Shown: positions 19,101-26,297 of the stretch, piece after piece | Layout of the letters: every line of letters begins with the position of its first letter | How positions within the stretch are numbered: position 1 is the stretch's first letter | Assembly (NCBI RefSeq): GCF_000175215.2 | Contig: NC_014816.1 | Location: 1,485,001-1,549,000, forward strand | Direction of reading: 5' to 3' | Source of the DNA: Asticcacaulis excentricus CB 48 | GTDB taxonomy: Bacteria; Pseudomonadota; Alphaproteobacteria; Caulobacterales; Caulobacteraceae | Length of the DNA: 64,000 nucleotides | Notes under the pieces: generated by a model | Seen by the model: only the letters and a program-made list of their open reading frames with translations | Database searches by the model: none | What the model was told of the DNA's origin: nothing | Program-made: the position numbers and the translations under genes

Positions 19101-19322
19101 CGAATAATGTCCATTTAATGGCTTCGATCTTTCGCCTTTGGTGAGATCCGGATCGAAAAGAACCGTAATCTTTCCGGCCCGTGCCAGAGCGGTTAGCGCG
19201 GTCCCAAGGGGCTGTTCGGCGAGTTGACAGTCTATAAGAGACTGAGCCGTTGCCACAACGGGCATGACGCAAACAAGCGTTGCTATGGACAGGCCGATCA
19301 GCCAATTCCTGTGTAAGCGCAT
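16200..19322 (-). CDS. TonB-dependent transducer receptor with N-terminal STN domain
   Basis: FecA-type receptor that both imports a ligand and signals to FecR. After the signal peptide (ending VVATAQS) residues about 30-105 form a secretin/TonB short N-terminal domain (QPLGTALTALARAGKITVLF, then YSPVEALSRILKDSGL). The plug (KFPDANLAEALQLLPG, EGRTLSVRGIGPELS) and a barrel closing with SLGFSYTF follow. It lies directly downstream of the fecI-fecR pair on the same strand, 84 bases from fecR. The trio is therefore a complete cell-surface signalling unit, probably turning on this polysaccharide locus when its ligand is bound. Confidence 0.93.
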   Translation of the reverse strand: MRLHRNWLIGLSIATLVCVMPVVATAQSLIDCQLAEQPLGTALTALARAGKITVLFDPDLTKGERSKPLNGHYSPVEALSRILKDSGLHAVEMSQGQFIIERAPARRTSLLPPILQPLRPLPVPDVMPLVVVRSSKSELREEEATKRGYTGVLEAATSTDISKFPDANLAEALQLLPGSALARDQGEGRTLSVRGIGPELSIVEINGIEAQALTDGPNFSSYRGRGFDFNVFPSEIFAQISTAKTTRASQPEGSLGASVFLTTPKALEQTMLPDQFSVTRTYNDLSNRAGSRYTASATRVDKDKRFGWTISASYNRVTFEIQGVNSGNWNTGASDGGFCRPTLHQGGLCDVAPSEYVQALAAYTLLESPGVVSPQFYRFTSISGQATRRGLATGFQWRPSDATLLTADVLVSELRTQRTAHYLFPVGFSRGTAQGGKPEILARDVKVDGDGSVIYGLFDNVDVRSEVIFDDYKTRFEQVSLQLSHAFGPKLRFKGALGFARSNFLNQNEVSFHLDRYNVDNFVFDTRSTGSNNPSFDFAFDAKDPAQWYFGPRQLQPGGTGLVGPEIRYRPNFVDNAFDVVKGQFIYPVSAGVQFVTGLQWKRYGFRSVVLRFAEGDVDFPSPSQNLSALGEVFCGLSRFKKSDQTPVCWFAPVPAAFAKEYNIYGNTGRTAVSPEASLARGFNQSVTETDLAGFVELKLDGMWGAFPFRADAGLRVVETHQTSEFYNEARAGTSSSPRLETVSRKYVDTLPAFNFAMELSPTRVIRVGLARVMARPPLTSISAATALNIGGASRQIITGNPFIQPIRGQTADLTAEWYPNRTFHFSLGLFYKHISSYIQNYAYVGAYSRTGLSDALLDKTGAAPSDDFLISEVINTKGGAVRGLELNLRWRAQNLPRPFSGLGLDLNYTQIHSRIEYFLDDQGQRRRVHFDLLNLSPRALRATAHYRVANVDAQVTGVYRSAYLTNVPGARISDAAGVDGALYLSAAVGYRIAPNLQLRLEGLNLTDEPSRTWEGLEARRLVDIQWSGRTVSLGFSYTF

Positions 19323-19406
19323 GTCCCTGTCCGACGCCGTTTGCTGGCTATTCTGATTTTAACGTGCAAGCCGATAAAGTGCCATGAAACCTTTTTGGCA
19401 AGCGCT

Positions 19407-20384
19407 CTACCGCGTAAGTTCAATCACATTTTCAGACTGACGAACTTTCAGTCCATGAATACGGGCCATACTTCTAACAAACGCTTCTGAGTTACCAGTC
19501 TGGAAAACCCCGGCGACTTTCAGGGATGCGACACCGGAGTCCGCGACAACAATCTGCAAGCGACTATACCGGTTCAACTCATTCACCGCCTCAGCAAGTG
19601 TCACGCCCGAAAAAACGACCTCCTGTCTTTGCCACGCCCTGATAACGTCTGATGGCGGCCGATCCACAACCGGCGTCATGCCCTCACGGACCGTCGCCCG
19701 CTCACCCGGTTTCAGGATCATGCCGTTTGACGCCGACACCTTTTGTTTTGCGCGAAGCTCGACCTTCCCAGAAAACAAAGCGACTTGCACTTCAGTGGGG
19801 TCTGACCGCACCAGAAAGACCGTACCCAGCGCGGTGACGCGTTGATTACGCGTTTCGACGACGAAGGGTCTTGAGAGGTCGTGCGCAACCTGAAACACTG
19901 CCTCCCCTCGTTCCAGTTGCACATAGCGTCGGTTGCGACTGTACCTGACAGAAAGCTTCGTATCCGTGTTCAGGGTAACCATTGAGGTGTCCGTGAGCGA
20001 CATCGATCTCTGCTCACCCTTTTGCGTTTCATAGACGACCGGACGAAGGTTTACCGCATAAACACCGCCACCCACGGTCACCACTACAGCCGCGGCCATC
20101 GCTCCCACCAGAGCCATACGGCGCGACATCACCGGTGACACAAGGCGCGCGCGACGCGTCGGCACCGCTGATGGCAGCATCTCCCAGACATCTGTCGCTT
20201 CATCAAAAAGAAACTGAGCGTCCGGCGTTACCTCCAGCCAGCGCCGAAAAGCCGCTTCCGTCTCCGGTAGCCGGCAATCGCTTTTCAAGCGCGCCATCCA
20301 CACAGCGGCCTCTGCCGCTGTATCGAGCTGCGGCACGCGTCCTAAAGTCGGTTCCGGAAGCATATTGTCGTCTGGACCTACCAT
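19407..20384 (-). CDS. FecR-family anti-sigma factor
   Basis: Membrane regulator relaying the receptor signal to the adjacent sigma factor. Residues 20-75 form the cytoplasmic sigma-binding part (AEAAVWMARLKSDCRLPETE). The membrane segment is MALVGAMAAAVVVTVGGGVY. The periplasmic FecR domain contains LTDTSMVTLNTDTKLSVRYS, LERGEAVFQVAHD and RPFVVETRNQRVTALGTVF. A C-terminal short domain (VVFSGVTLAEAVNELNRYS) resembles the STN fold and would contact the receptor's own STN. Its ATG lies inside the end of the sigma gene (7-base overlap), so the two are coupled. Confidence 0.92.
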   Translation of the reverse strand: MVGPDDNMLPEPTLGRVPQLDTAAEAAVWMARLKSDCRLPETEAAFRRWLEVTPDAQFLFDEATDVWEMLPSAVPTRRARLVSPVMSRRMALVGAMAAAVVVTVGGGVYAVNLRPVVYETQKGEQRSMSLTDTSMVTLNTDTKLSVRYSRNRRYVQLERGEAVFQVAHDLSRPFVVETRNQRVTALGTVFLVRSDPTEVQVALFSGKVELRAKQKVSASNGMILKPGERATVREGMTPVVDRPPSDVIRAWQRQEVVFSGVTLAEAVNELNRYSRLQIVVADSGVASLKVAGVFQTGNSEAFVRSMARIHGLKVRQSENVIELTR

Positions 20385-20857
20385 CCGTTCACCCAGTTCA
20401 TTAACTCAAGGGTGGCGCGCGCCACCTGCTTTTCTATCGCCGCCTCGGTTGACCCTTCTATCTGCGCAATCTGCTTGTAAGTGAGGCCGTCAAGACGCCG
20501 ACTGAGCAAAATGCGACGGGTCCGTTCTGGCAATCGGTCCAAACCTTCCTTCAGCCTCGCGGTACGCTGCTGTGCGCGCAGTATTTCATCCGGCAGCGGC
20601 GCATCATCTGCCACCGACGGAACCTCATCGACTTTTTCGAACATGGCGGCCCTATCCTGCCGTCGCCTCTCATCGTAGGCGAGCCTCACTGCGGCGGTGA
20701 TCAACAACGCCTCCTGAGACCGCACGATCTCGCGCTGCTCAAATGCGTGAACACGCGTGTACGCGCTCTGAACGATATCCTCTGCGTCCTGAGGAGAAAT
20801 ACCTTTGCGAAGTACCACTCGCCTCGCTTTAGCTAAAATATCTCTAAGGTTTTCCAT
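20378..20857 (-). CDS. ECF sigma factor, FecI type
   Basis: RNA polymerase sigma factor of about 159 residues. Region 2 includes SPQDAEDIVQSAYTRV and region 4 includes LPERTRRILLSRRLDGLTYK, with the HTH ending EAAIEKQVARATLEL. I prefer the ATG at 20857 (MENLRDIL). The longer frame from 20902 adds 15 residues that do not match sigma region 2. It heads the FecI-FecR-receptor unit that presumably controls the downstream carbohydrate genes. Confidence 0.9.
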   Translation of the reverse strand: MENLRDILAKARRVVLRKGISPQDAEDIVQSAYTRVHAFEQREIVRSQEALLITAAVRLAYDERRRQDRAAMFEKVDEVPSVADDAPLPDEILRAQQRTARLKEGLDRLPERTRRILLSRRLDGLTYKQIAQIEGSTEAAIEKQVARATLELMNWVNGW

Positions 20858-21323
20858 CGGCGCTCGAGAGTGTCCTAACACGTAAGACGCGCGAAGCCAC
20901 AAAACACGACAAATTTAGTTCAGCTTCTTATTCAGAAACGATTACACACCGTGGAATGCGGCGCAGACCTGCCTTCGGAGCTGCTCAAGTTAAGGCCATG
21001 CAGTCGGTTAAATCGAGCACGTGTTGATTACCGCCGACATTTGACCATGCGGGCTAAATTGTCAGCGCGGATCAATACAGCGAGCTCAATCAAAAGGTGC
21101 AGCTCCCTCATTGAGTAATTTGAATCCCTGATTTTTGCTTTTAAAACACTGGATAGGGGTTTCCCGAGGCAACAATTGGGGAGCTCGCCTTTGAGTGTGA
21201 TCGCGAGCCCCAGATACCCGGATGTACGAGGAATGGGCCGGACTTCGGCGTACCCCGCCTGGCCTTTAAACCGTGAAGTTAAGAAGATTTTGATATCCCG
21301 TCTGACGCAAAGGGAAAGCGCCA
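20858..21323. other. 466-base region without a recognisable gene
   Basis: It holds the upstream region of the sigma gene (minus strand) and the sequence downstream of tRNA-Phe. Open frames here are translations through the tRNA or lack any domain. I found no integrase remnant and no second copy of the tRNA 3' end, so there is no evidence for an integrated element at this tRNA. Confidence 0.6.
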
Positions 21324-21399
21324 TGGTGCCTGGAGCCGGAATCGAACCAGCGACACGCGGATTTTCAATCCGCTGCTCTACCAACTGAGCTATCCAGGC
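21324..21399 (-). tRNA. tRNA-Phe (GAA)
   Basis: On the minus strand the 76 bases fold as a standard cloverleaf. The acceptor stem is GCCTGGA / TCCAGGC with discriminator A and an encoded CCA. The D arm GCTCAGTTGGTAGAGC is present. The anticodon stem-loop is GCGGATTGAAAATCCGC with anticodon GAA, and the T arm contains GGTTCGATTCC. It resembles the Escherichia coli tRNA-Phe closely. Confidence 0.96.
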
Positions 21400-21508
21400 A
21401 CTCTTTGCTTCGGAACGGCCTTGGTGCGCCGCCCCGGGAGGTGGCTCTAATAAGCGAGCCATTCGGGCTTGGCAAGCGCGCAAAGCCCTAAATTCGCAAA
21501 AAACCCGC

Positions 21509-21757
21509 CTAAATCGCGTCTTTATCGTCAAAAGGTGAGGATAAGTCCGCTGAGGGTAACGCCCCCTGCTCTTCCGGGGCTTCGGCCGCCAGCGCCCCCG
21601 TGCCGCTGATGACGTATTCGCCCTTCAGCCAGTGCATCAGGTCGGCATCGGCGCAGCGTTTCGAGCAAAAGGGCGAATAGTCCTTCGCGGCATTGGGAAG
21701 GGTCTGGTCCGCCACCTGATAGGTCTGGCGACAATAGGCGCATCTACGTTCGGTCAT
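21509..21757 (-). CDS. yacG: YacG-type zinc protein, DNA gyrase inhibitor
   Basis: Small zinc-binding protein; characterised YacG binds GyrB and inhibits gyrase. The four zinc Cys are in CAYC near the N-terminus and CSKRC about 25 residues later, followed by the conserved DLMHWLKGEYVISG. The C-terminal about 25 residues are acidic and probably disordered. I use the ATG at 21757 (MTERRCAYC). The longer frame from 21793 adds a basic leader not seen in the family. The gene lies just upstream of tRNA-Phe on the same strand. Confidence 0.88.
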   Translation of the reverse strand: MTERRCAYCRQTYQVADQTLPNAAKDYSPFCSKRCADADLMHWLKGEYVISGTGALAAEAPEEQGALPSADLSSPFDDKDAI

Positions 21758-21873
21758 GACGCCCCTATAGAACATTTTCTGATGAAGTGGCAAAAGGCTT
21801 TCGTGACGGATGAGCCCCGAATCACGCGCACACCAGGCAGCGGTCTGCGCTCACACACTGGAGCCGTCTGGGT

Positions 21874-22155
21874 TTAATTGCCCAGCGCCATAAAGTCATA
21901 GACATTGGCCGGGCGGGTAACCACGATCGAGATTTTCTCTTCGAAAATCTGGATTTCGCCGCGCGCGACGGGGTGGTTGTTGGCCAGTATCCAGACCTCA
22001 TCGTGTTCACGCGCGTCCAGCGGGATGACCGCGCCACGGCCCATGCGCAGAAGCTGCTGCATCGGCAGGACGGAACGTCCCAGAAGCACTGAGATTTCCA
22101 CCGGTACGGAATTGACCTGAGACGACACGCTCGACTTGATCCCTTGAATGCCCAT
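21874..22155 (-). CDS. FliN/SpoA-domain protein (flagellar motor switch type)
   Basis: A 93-residue protein that is essentially one SpoA (surface presentation of antigens) domain. It shows VPVEISVLLGRSVLPMQQLL, RMGRGAVIPLDAREHDEVWI and ARGEIQIFEEKISIVVT, matching the C-ring protein FliN. It lacks the N-terminal extension of many FliN proteins. It stands alone, divergent from lipB with a 41-base gap and 24 kb from the flagellar operons at 48-53 kb. It could be the genuine FliN, or a paralogue with another role such as surface sensing. Confidence 0.75.
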   Translation of the reverse strand: MGIQGIKSSVSSQVNSVPVEISVLLGRSVLPMQQLLRMGRGAVIPLDAREHDEVWILANNHPVARGEIQIFEEKISIVVTRPANVYDFMALGN

Positions 22156-22196
22156 ATACGGGGAATCCTACCCCACCCGCCGCAGAATGGCCGAAC

Positions 22197-23000
22197 ATGC
22201 TGAACGACAGGTTAAGCCCCGCAGATTCCGATGACACTCCGTCGGAATTTGTGTCGCCGGACTTTATTCTCAAAGACCCTGAGAATGGTTTGCCGGAATG
22301 GTGCGTGTCTGTGGGCCAGGTGGCCTATCCCGACGCTGTGGCCGCAATGGAGGCTCGCGTCGAAGCCATCCTCAAGGGCGAGGCGCGCGAACTGATCTGG
22401 CTCATCGAGCACCCGCCCCTTTACACGGCCGGCGTCTCGGCTAAACGCGAAGACCTGCTGGAGCCCGATCGTTTCGAAGTGTTCGACAGTGCACGCGGGG
22501 GACAATTCACCTATCACGGCCCTGGACAGCGGGTAATCTATGTGATGCTGGACCTCAACCGGCGCACCAAGGACATACGCGCCTTTATCAAGGCGCTGGA
22601 GGGCTGGATAATCGGCACGCTGTGGCAGTTCAATGTCGAAGGCCATATCCGTGACGGGCGCGTCGGCGTCTGGGTCGAACGCCGCGACAAGAGCGCCACA
22701 CCAGTGCCGTCCGAGCACCTGCGGGGCGCCCCTGCGGCGCCTGAGCAGCGCTATCAAGAAGATAAAATCGCGGCCATTGGCATCAAGCTGCGCCGCTGGG
22801 TCAGCTTTCACGGCATCAGCCTCAATGTCGAGCCGGACCTCAGCCATTTCAATGGCATAGTGCCGTGCGGCATTTCGGAACACGGCGTAACCAGTCTGAT
22901 TGATCTGGGCCTGCCGGTAACCATGGATGAAGTGGACTACGCCCTGCGACAGGAATTCATCGCGCGCTTTGGGCCGGTAGATAACGGATCGGTCCTCTGA
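22197..23000 (+). CDS. lipB: octanoyltransferase LipB
   Basis: Transfers octanoate from acyl carrier protein to lipoyl domains, the first step of lipoate synthesis. Signatures are RGGQFTYHGPGQRVIYVMLD, the catalytic Lys190 in DKIAAIGIKL, GISLNVEPDLSHFNGI, and the acyl-forming Cys224 in VPCGISEHGVTSL. The region around residues 160-185 (RDKSATPVPSEH onward) is an insertion relative to enterobacterial LipB. The first about 30 residues are acidic and variable, so the start could be a little further in. Confidence 0.93.
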   Translation: MLNDRLSPADSDDTPSEFVSPDFILKDPENGLPEWCVSVGQVAYPDAVAAMEARVEAILKGEARELIWLIEHPPLYTAGVSAKREDLLEPDRFEVFDSARGGQFTYHGPGQRVIYVMLDLNRRTKDIRAFIKALEGWIIGTLWQFNVEGHIRDGRVGVWVERRDKSATPVPSEHLRGAPAAPEQRYQEDKIAAIGIKLRRWVSFHGISLNVEPDLSHFNGIVPCGISEHGVTSLIDLGLPVTMDEVDYALRQEFIARFGPVDNGSVL

Positions 23001-23592
23001 AAAGGCCGGTTTAAGGCCATATTAGACCAACATTTTGTAAGGCGTCCCGTCAGGCCATTTGCCGATGCGGGCGGCGCGATTGCGAGCTCGGTCAGAGTTT
23101 AAGCCGCGAGACGCATCAGGTGGTCATAGGCCGCTGTGGGGGTAGCCGGATGGGCAGCAGGAATATTGGGGGGCGATCTGTGTCATAGATTCAGCAGGGC
23201 AGAGGTTTCTGCGGCGGCGAAAAATTGTGAAAAAATGCCCCTAAACGGTTGAAGTTGTGCACGTTTCAGCGGGGATCGATTTTTTGCTGCGATTAGACCC
23301 GGATGGCGGGCTTCGCCCGCCCGCCATGGATGATCTGCGATTTGGGCCCCCTATATACGCGAATGAACTTCCGTGTGTACCTTGGCAAAACTCTTATCGG
23401 CTTGGCCCAAAGATAAGAGCGAAGACGTCAGCACCCGCGTGTGAAACCTCAAAAGAAAGTCCCGACTGATTACACAGATGCTGCGGGCGAACCCCGCTTG
23501 AAACAGATGACCTGTGCGCCGACTTCATAAATTCCACAATGAACATTCCTGCAGGCCGCGCATCCGCGCGGCCATTCGTGTACATCAGTGGC
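23001..23592. other. 592-base intergenic region with several hairpins, no gene seen
   Basis: The stretch holds at least three strong dyads. They are GGCGGGC-TTC-GCCCGCC at 23305-23321, CTCTTATC/GATAAGAG at 23391-23419, and GGCCGCG/CGCGGCC at 23554-23573 just past the stop of the next gene. A copy of the short motif GATTACACAGATG occurs near 23467. None is followed by a clear U tract. No open frame carries a recognisable domain. Confidence 0.5.
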
Positions 23593-23910
23593 TTAGAAAC
23601 TCTCAAAATCCTCGGACAGGCGCATATGTTCGATGATCGTTTCACGCGCCTCATCATCAGCATGTGAAAGGTCAAGCACCGCATCACCGGAGTCGAGCAC
23701 CCTTAGGCACAGCACCTCACCCATATAAGCAAAGCGCGGTATCTTGGGGCCAAATAGGCGCTCACGACGCGCCTCAACCTGTACGTCCAGCGTTCGGGCT
23801 AGCGCCGCCTCGATGGGTTTCAGGGGCACCAGAGTCTGCCCCTTATCACGGGGAAAGCGTATCACGCCGAAATTCCGGCGATCCAATTCAAAGCGCACGC
23901 GCTGCGACAT
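23593..23910 (-). CDS. conserved-looking hypothetical protein, 105 aa
   Basis: No family recognised. The product is soluble, charged, and mixed alpha/beta. It begins MSQRVRFELDRRNFGVIRFP and ends with an acidic helix rich in Glu and Asp (DDEARETIIEHMRLSEDFES). There is no signal peptide, membrane segment or Cys pair. The PilZ motif RxxxR is absent. Codon use resembles neighbours. It lies 46 bases downstream of the HNH nuclease gene on the same strand and may be co-transcribed with it. Confidence 0.6.
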   Translation of the reverse strand: MSQRVRFELDRRNFGVIRFPRDKGQTLVPLKPIEAALARTLDVQVEARRERLFGPKIPRFAYMGEVLCLRVLDSGDAVLDLSHADDEARETIIEHMRLSEDFESF

Positions 23911-23956
23911 GTCTTAATCAGCCCGAAGAATACCCATATACACCCCTCAGCCCCCG

Positions 23957-24529
23957 TCAGGGTTCAAGCAGCGTATCCCAATACAGGTAATCTACCCAAC
24001 TTTCGTGAAGATAGTGAGGTGGAAAACGACGTCCCAGCTCCTGAAGCTGATACATTGTCGGGCGGTGTGGACTTTTGGCCAGTGCCATCTGTGCCTGTTG
24101 GGGTGTTTTTCCCCCTTTACGCAAGTTACACGGGGCGCAGGCGGTGATGATATTGGTCCACGTGGACTTGCCGCCCTGCGAAACGGGCAGCACATGGTCA
24201 AAAGTGAGGTCGTGGCGACAGCCGCAATACTGACAACTGAACTGATCGCGCAGGAAAACATTATAGCGCGTGAAGGCCGGCGGGCGGTTCTGGTCGATAT
24301 AAGTCTTGAGGCTGACGACGCTGGGCAGACGCATGGTCATCGAGGGCGAGCGGATTTCGACATCGTAGGTCGAAACCACATCGACGCGGCCCTCGAAGAC
24401 CGCCTTGACGACATCCTGCCACGGGCGGGTCGAAAGCGGATAATAGGAGAGCGGCCTGAAATCGGCGTTCAGGACCAGAGCTCGCCAGTCAGAGGGCGGA
24501 TGTTTCAGGACCTGCATGGACGCCTCCAT
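23957..24529 (-). CDS. HNH endonuclease-domain protein
   Basis: A 190-residue protein of a type common as a single gene in alphaproteobacteria. The N-terminal half (VLNADFRPLSYYPLSTRPWQ) is the conserved leader of this group. The HNH core has the zinc Cys pairs CQYCG and CAPCN and the catalytic FDHVLPVSQGGKSTWTNI (Asp-His and Asn). The C-terminus ends with WVDYLYWDTLLEP. Its biological role is unknown; no phage or restriction genes are adjacent. Translation might begin at the second Met, four codons on. Confidence 0.85.
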   Translation of the reverse strand: MEASMQVLKHPPSDWRALVLNADFRPLSYYPLSTRPWQDVVKAVFEGRVDVVSTYDVEIRSPSMTMRLPSVVSLKTYIDQNRPPAFTRYNVFLRDQFSCQYCGCRHDLTFDHVLPVSQGGKSTWTNIITACAPCNLRKGGKTPQQAQMALAKSPHRPTMYQLQELGRRFPPHYLHESWVDYLYWDTLLEP

Positions 24530-24671
24530 GCCATCGGGGATGCAAAGGGATAATCGTACCGGAAGACCGAGCTCCTTCTAGCTAAGCAGCTTATCCACAA
24601 GCTCAGTAAGAACCCGATTCCGTAAAAAGAAAACAGTGAAGTTTGGATGACAGCGTTTATAGGAAGGGCTT

Positions 24672-25499
24672 ATGACCTACCGCACCCGTTTTGCCCCCTC
24701 GCCGACCGGTTACCTGCATCTGGGCCACGCTTATGCGGCCCTGACTGCGTTTGAGGCGGCGCGCCAGGCGGGCGGGACTTTCCTCTTACGGATCGAGGAC
24801 ATCGACCGAACGCGCTGCCGCCCCGAATACGAGACAGGGATTTACGAAGACCTACGCGCGCTGGGGATGGAGTGGCCTGAGCCACCTTTGAGGCAATCCG
24901 ATCATCTGGCCGACTATGAGGCGGCGCTGGAGACTTTGCGGACTCGCGGGCTGGTCTATGCCTGTTACAAGACGCGCAAGGAACTTGCGCAAGCCGCGCA
25001 AGGTGCCCCACAGGAAGGGGATGCTGTGGCGGGAGACGGGCCGGCCGAGCGCGAACCTTCGTGGCGTCTATCTTTGAAGGCGGCGTGTGAGGCGCTAGGC
25101 GCAGAATGGAAGCGGCTGGGTTTTGTCGAGACCGGGCACGGTCCGGACGGCGAAACCGGCCCCCAGACGGCGTGGCCCGAGGTAAATGGCGATGTGGTGC
25201 TGGGGCGCAAAGACATCGGCGTTGCCTACCATCTAGCGGTCGTTATTGACGATGCGCGGGAAGGCATAACGCACATCCACCGCGGCCACGATCTGTTTGC
25301 CGCCACCCATACGCAGGTCTTGCTGCAACGGCTTCTGGGCCTCCCAACGCCGCTCTATTGCCATCATGCCTTGCTGCTCGACGATCAAGGGCGCCGACTT
25401 GCGAAACGCAAAGGATCAAGGAGCCTGCGCGATTACCGGATTGAGGGTATGGACACAGAGGCGATCAAGGCTCTTATCGCGGCGACGGCTAAGGCGTGA
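24672..25499 (+). CDS. gluQ: glutamyl-Q tRNA(Asp) synthetase
   Basis: A glutamyl-tRNA synthetase paralogue lacking the anticodon-binding half. It attaches glutamate to queuosine of tRNA-Asp. Class I signatures are FAPSPTGYLHLGHA (HIGH motif, residues 7-20) and LAKRKGSRSLRDY (KMSKS equivalent near residue 245). The 275-residue length fits. The zinc-binding region looks degenerate: YACYKTRKEL has a single Cys where many members have a Cys-x-Cys, and no further Cys follow before the Rossmann half resumes. A convergent terminator follows immediately. Confidence 0.9.
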   Translation: MTYRTRFAPSPTGYLHLGHAYAALTAFEAARQAGGTFLLRIEDIDRTRCRPEYETGIYEDLRALGMEWPEPPLRQSDHLADYEAALETLRTRGLVYACYKTRKELAQAAQGAPQEGDAVAGDGPAEREPSWRLSLKAACEALGAEWKRLGFVETGHGPDGETGPQTAWPEVNGDVVLGRKDIGVAYHLAVVIDDAREGITHIHRGHDLFAATHTQVLLQRLLGLPTPLYCHHALLLDDQGRRLAKRKGSRSLRDYRIEGMDTEAIKALIAATAKA

Positions 25500-25500
25500 A

Positions 25501-25533
25501 AAAGCCGCCCCGCAGAACGGGACGGCTTTGTTT
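25501..25533. terminator. bidirectional-looking terminator after gluQ
   Basis: The stem AAAGCCGCCCC pairs with GGGACGGCTTT (one mismatch) around GCAGAAC, then TGTTT. On the other strand the stem ends in a short U/A tract as well. It lies between the converging gluQ and cold-shock genes. Confidence 0.75.
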
Positions 25534-25553
25534 CAAACGCTGAAACCGATGTA

Positions 25554-25757
25554 TTACAGCAATTGCAGATTGACAGCGGCGGTCTTGCCGCGCTCGGTCT
25601 GAAGCTCATAGGAGAGCTTCTGACCGTCCGCTAGGCCTTGCAGGCCCGCGCGCTGAACAGCAGTGATGTGGACAAAGACGTCGTTGCCGCCTTCGGCCGG
25701 TTGAATAAAACCAAAACCCTTGGTGGCATTGAACCACTTAACCGTACCTTCGGCCAT
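25554..25757 (-). CDS. cold-shock domain protein (CspA family)
   Basis: A 67-residue RNA chaperone that melts RNA secondary structure. It is a single OB-fold cold-shock domain starting GTVKWFNATKGFGFI (RNP1) and VFVHITAVQRAG (RNP2), ending TAAVNLQLL. Length and motifs are standard. It is transcribed towards gluQ. The upstream gap of about 400 bases leaves room for the long 5' leader usual in these genes; I could not identify a cold box. Confidence 0.94.
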   Translation of the reverse strand: MAEGTVKWFNATKGFGFIQPAEGGNDVFVHITAVQRAGLQGLADGQKLSYELQTERGKTAAVNLQLL

Positions 25758-26187
25758 GTGCTCTCCTTAGTCAAAAGCAGTATCGAGGTGTTCGGGAGCA
25801 AATCTCCCCTACAATCGTCGGTCTCGGTAGCGCAGTTTGAGTTCAGGAAAACGGGAAGTCCCGCGTCCGAGCAGTCAGCAGCCAGATAACGAATTGCGTC
25901 AGAGAGTAAGACGCAGCTTTGTCAGCCGGTCAAATAAAAATCCCATATAGACCGCGCCCTCCGGCAATAAATCATCGTTACCGATTTGTGATCTCAAAGT
26001 TCATTATTAATACTTACTGTTACTGAGCCGAAGTTGCTTGCGCGGCTATGGTATTATCGTGCCAGATGAGACAATGCACCACGTTCAGTCGTAACCCTCT
26101 GGATGGGGCACCTCAAGACTGTCATCCGCATTCCCCCGTCTTGCCGTCCCGCCTGATCCGACCTAACACAGTGGTAACCATTGTTTA
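25758..26187. other. 430-base region upstream of cold-shock gene, no gene seen
   Basis: It contains the presumed promoter and leader of the cold-shock gene (minus strand), with A/T-rich patches near 25930-26030. No open frame with a recognisable domain is present. It ends at the palindromic repeat at 26188. Confidence 0.5.
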
Positions 26188-26281
26188 GAGCGTATTTGGT
26201 CACGCTGAATCGAAATACGCTCGAAATTTACGGCTTAACGCGCTTTAATCCAAAAAGTGCGTGAGACTTTTTGGAAAGCGC
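26188..26281. repeat. two-hairpin intergenic palindrome, family A, copy 1
   Basis: The first hairpin is GAGCGTATTT (26188-26197) / AAATACGCTC (26213-26222). The second is a long dyad, GCGCTTT-AAT-CCAAAAAGT / ACTTTTTGG-AAAGCGC (26240-26281). The core is CCAAAAAGT...ACTTTTTGG where the copies at 48777 and 59266 have CCGAAAAGT...ACTTTTCGG, so both arms changed together. The element ends just before the hydrolase gene start. Confidence 0.75.
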
Positions 26282-26297
26282 TTTTTTCAGGTCATCC

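Noticed and set aside
21324..21399. tRNA-Phe as an integration site of an island
   Set aside because: No integrase next to it and no repeated tRNA 3' end found in the window.
21028..21531. 167-residue open frame on the minus strand over the tRNA
   Set aside because: It translates straight through tRNA-Phe (IAQLVEQRIENPRVAGSIPA is a typical tRNA read-through peptide) and has no domain outside it.
23257..23469. 70-residue frame in the lipB-downstream gap
   Set aside because: No domain, and it runs through a strong hairpin; not supported as a gene.
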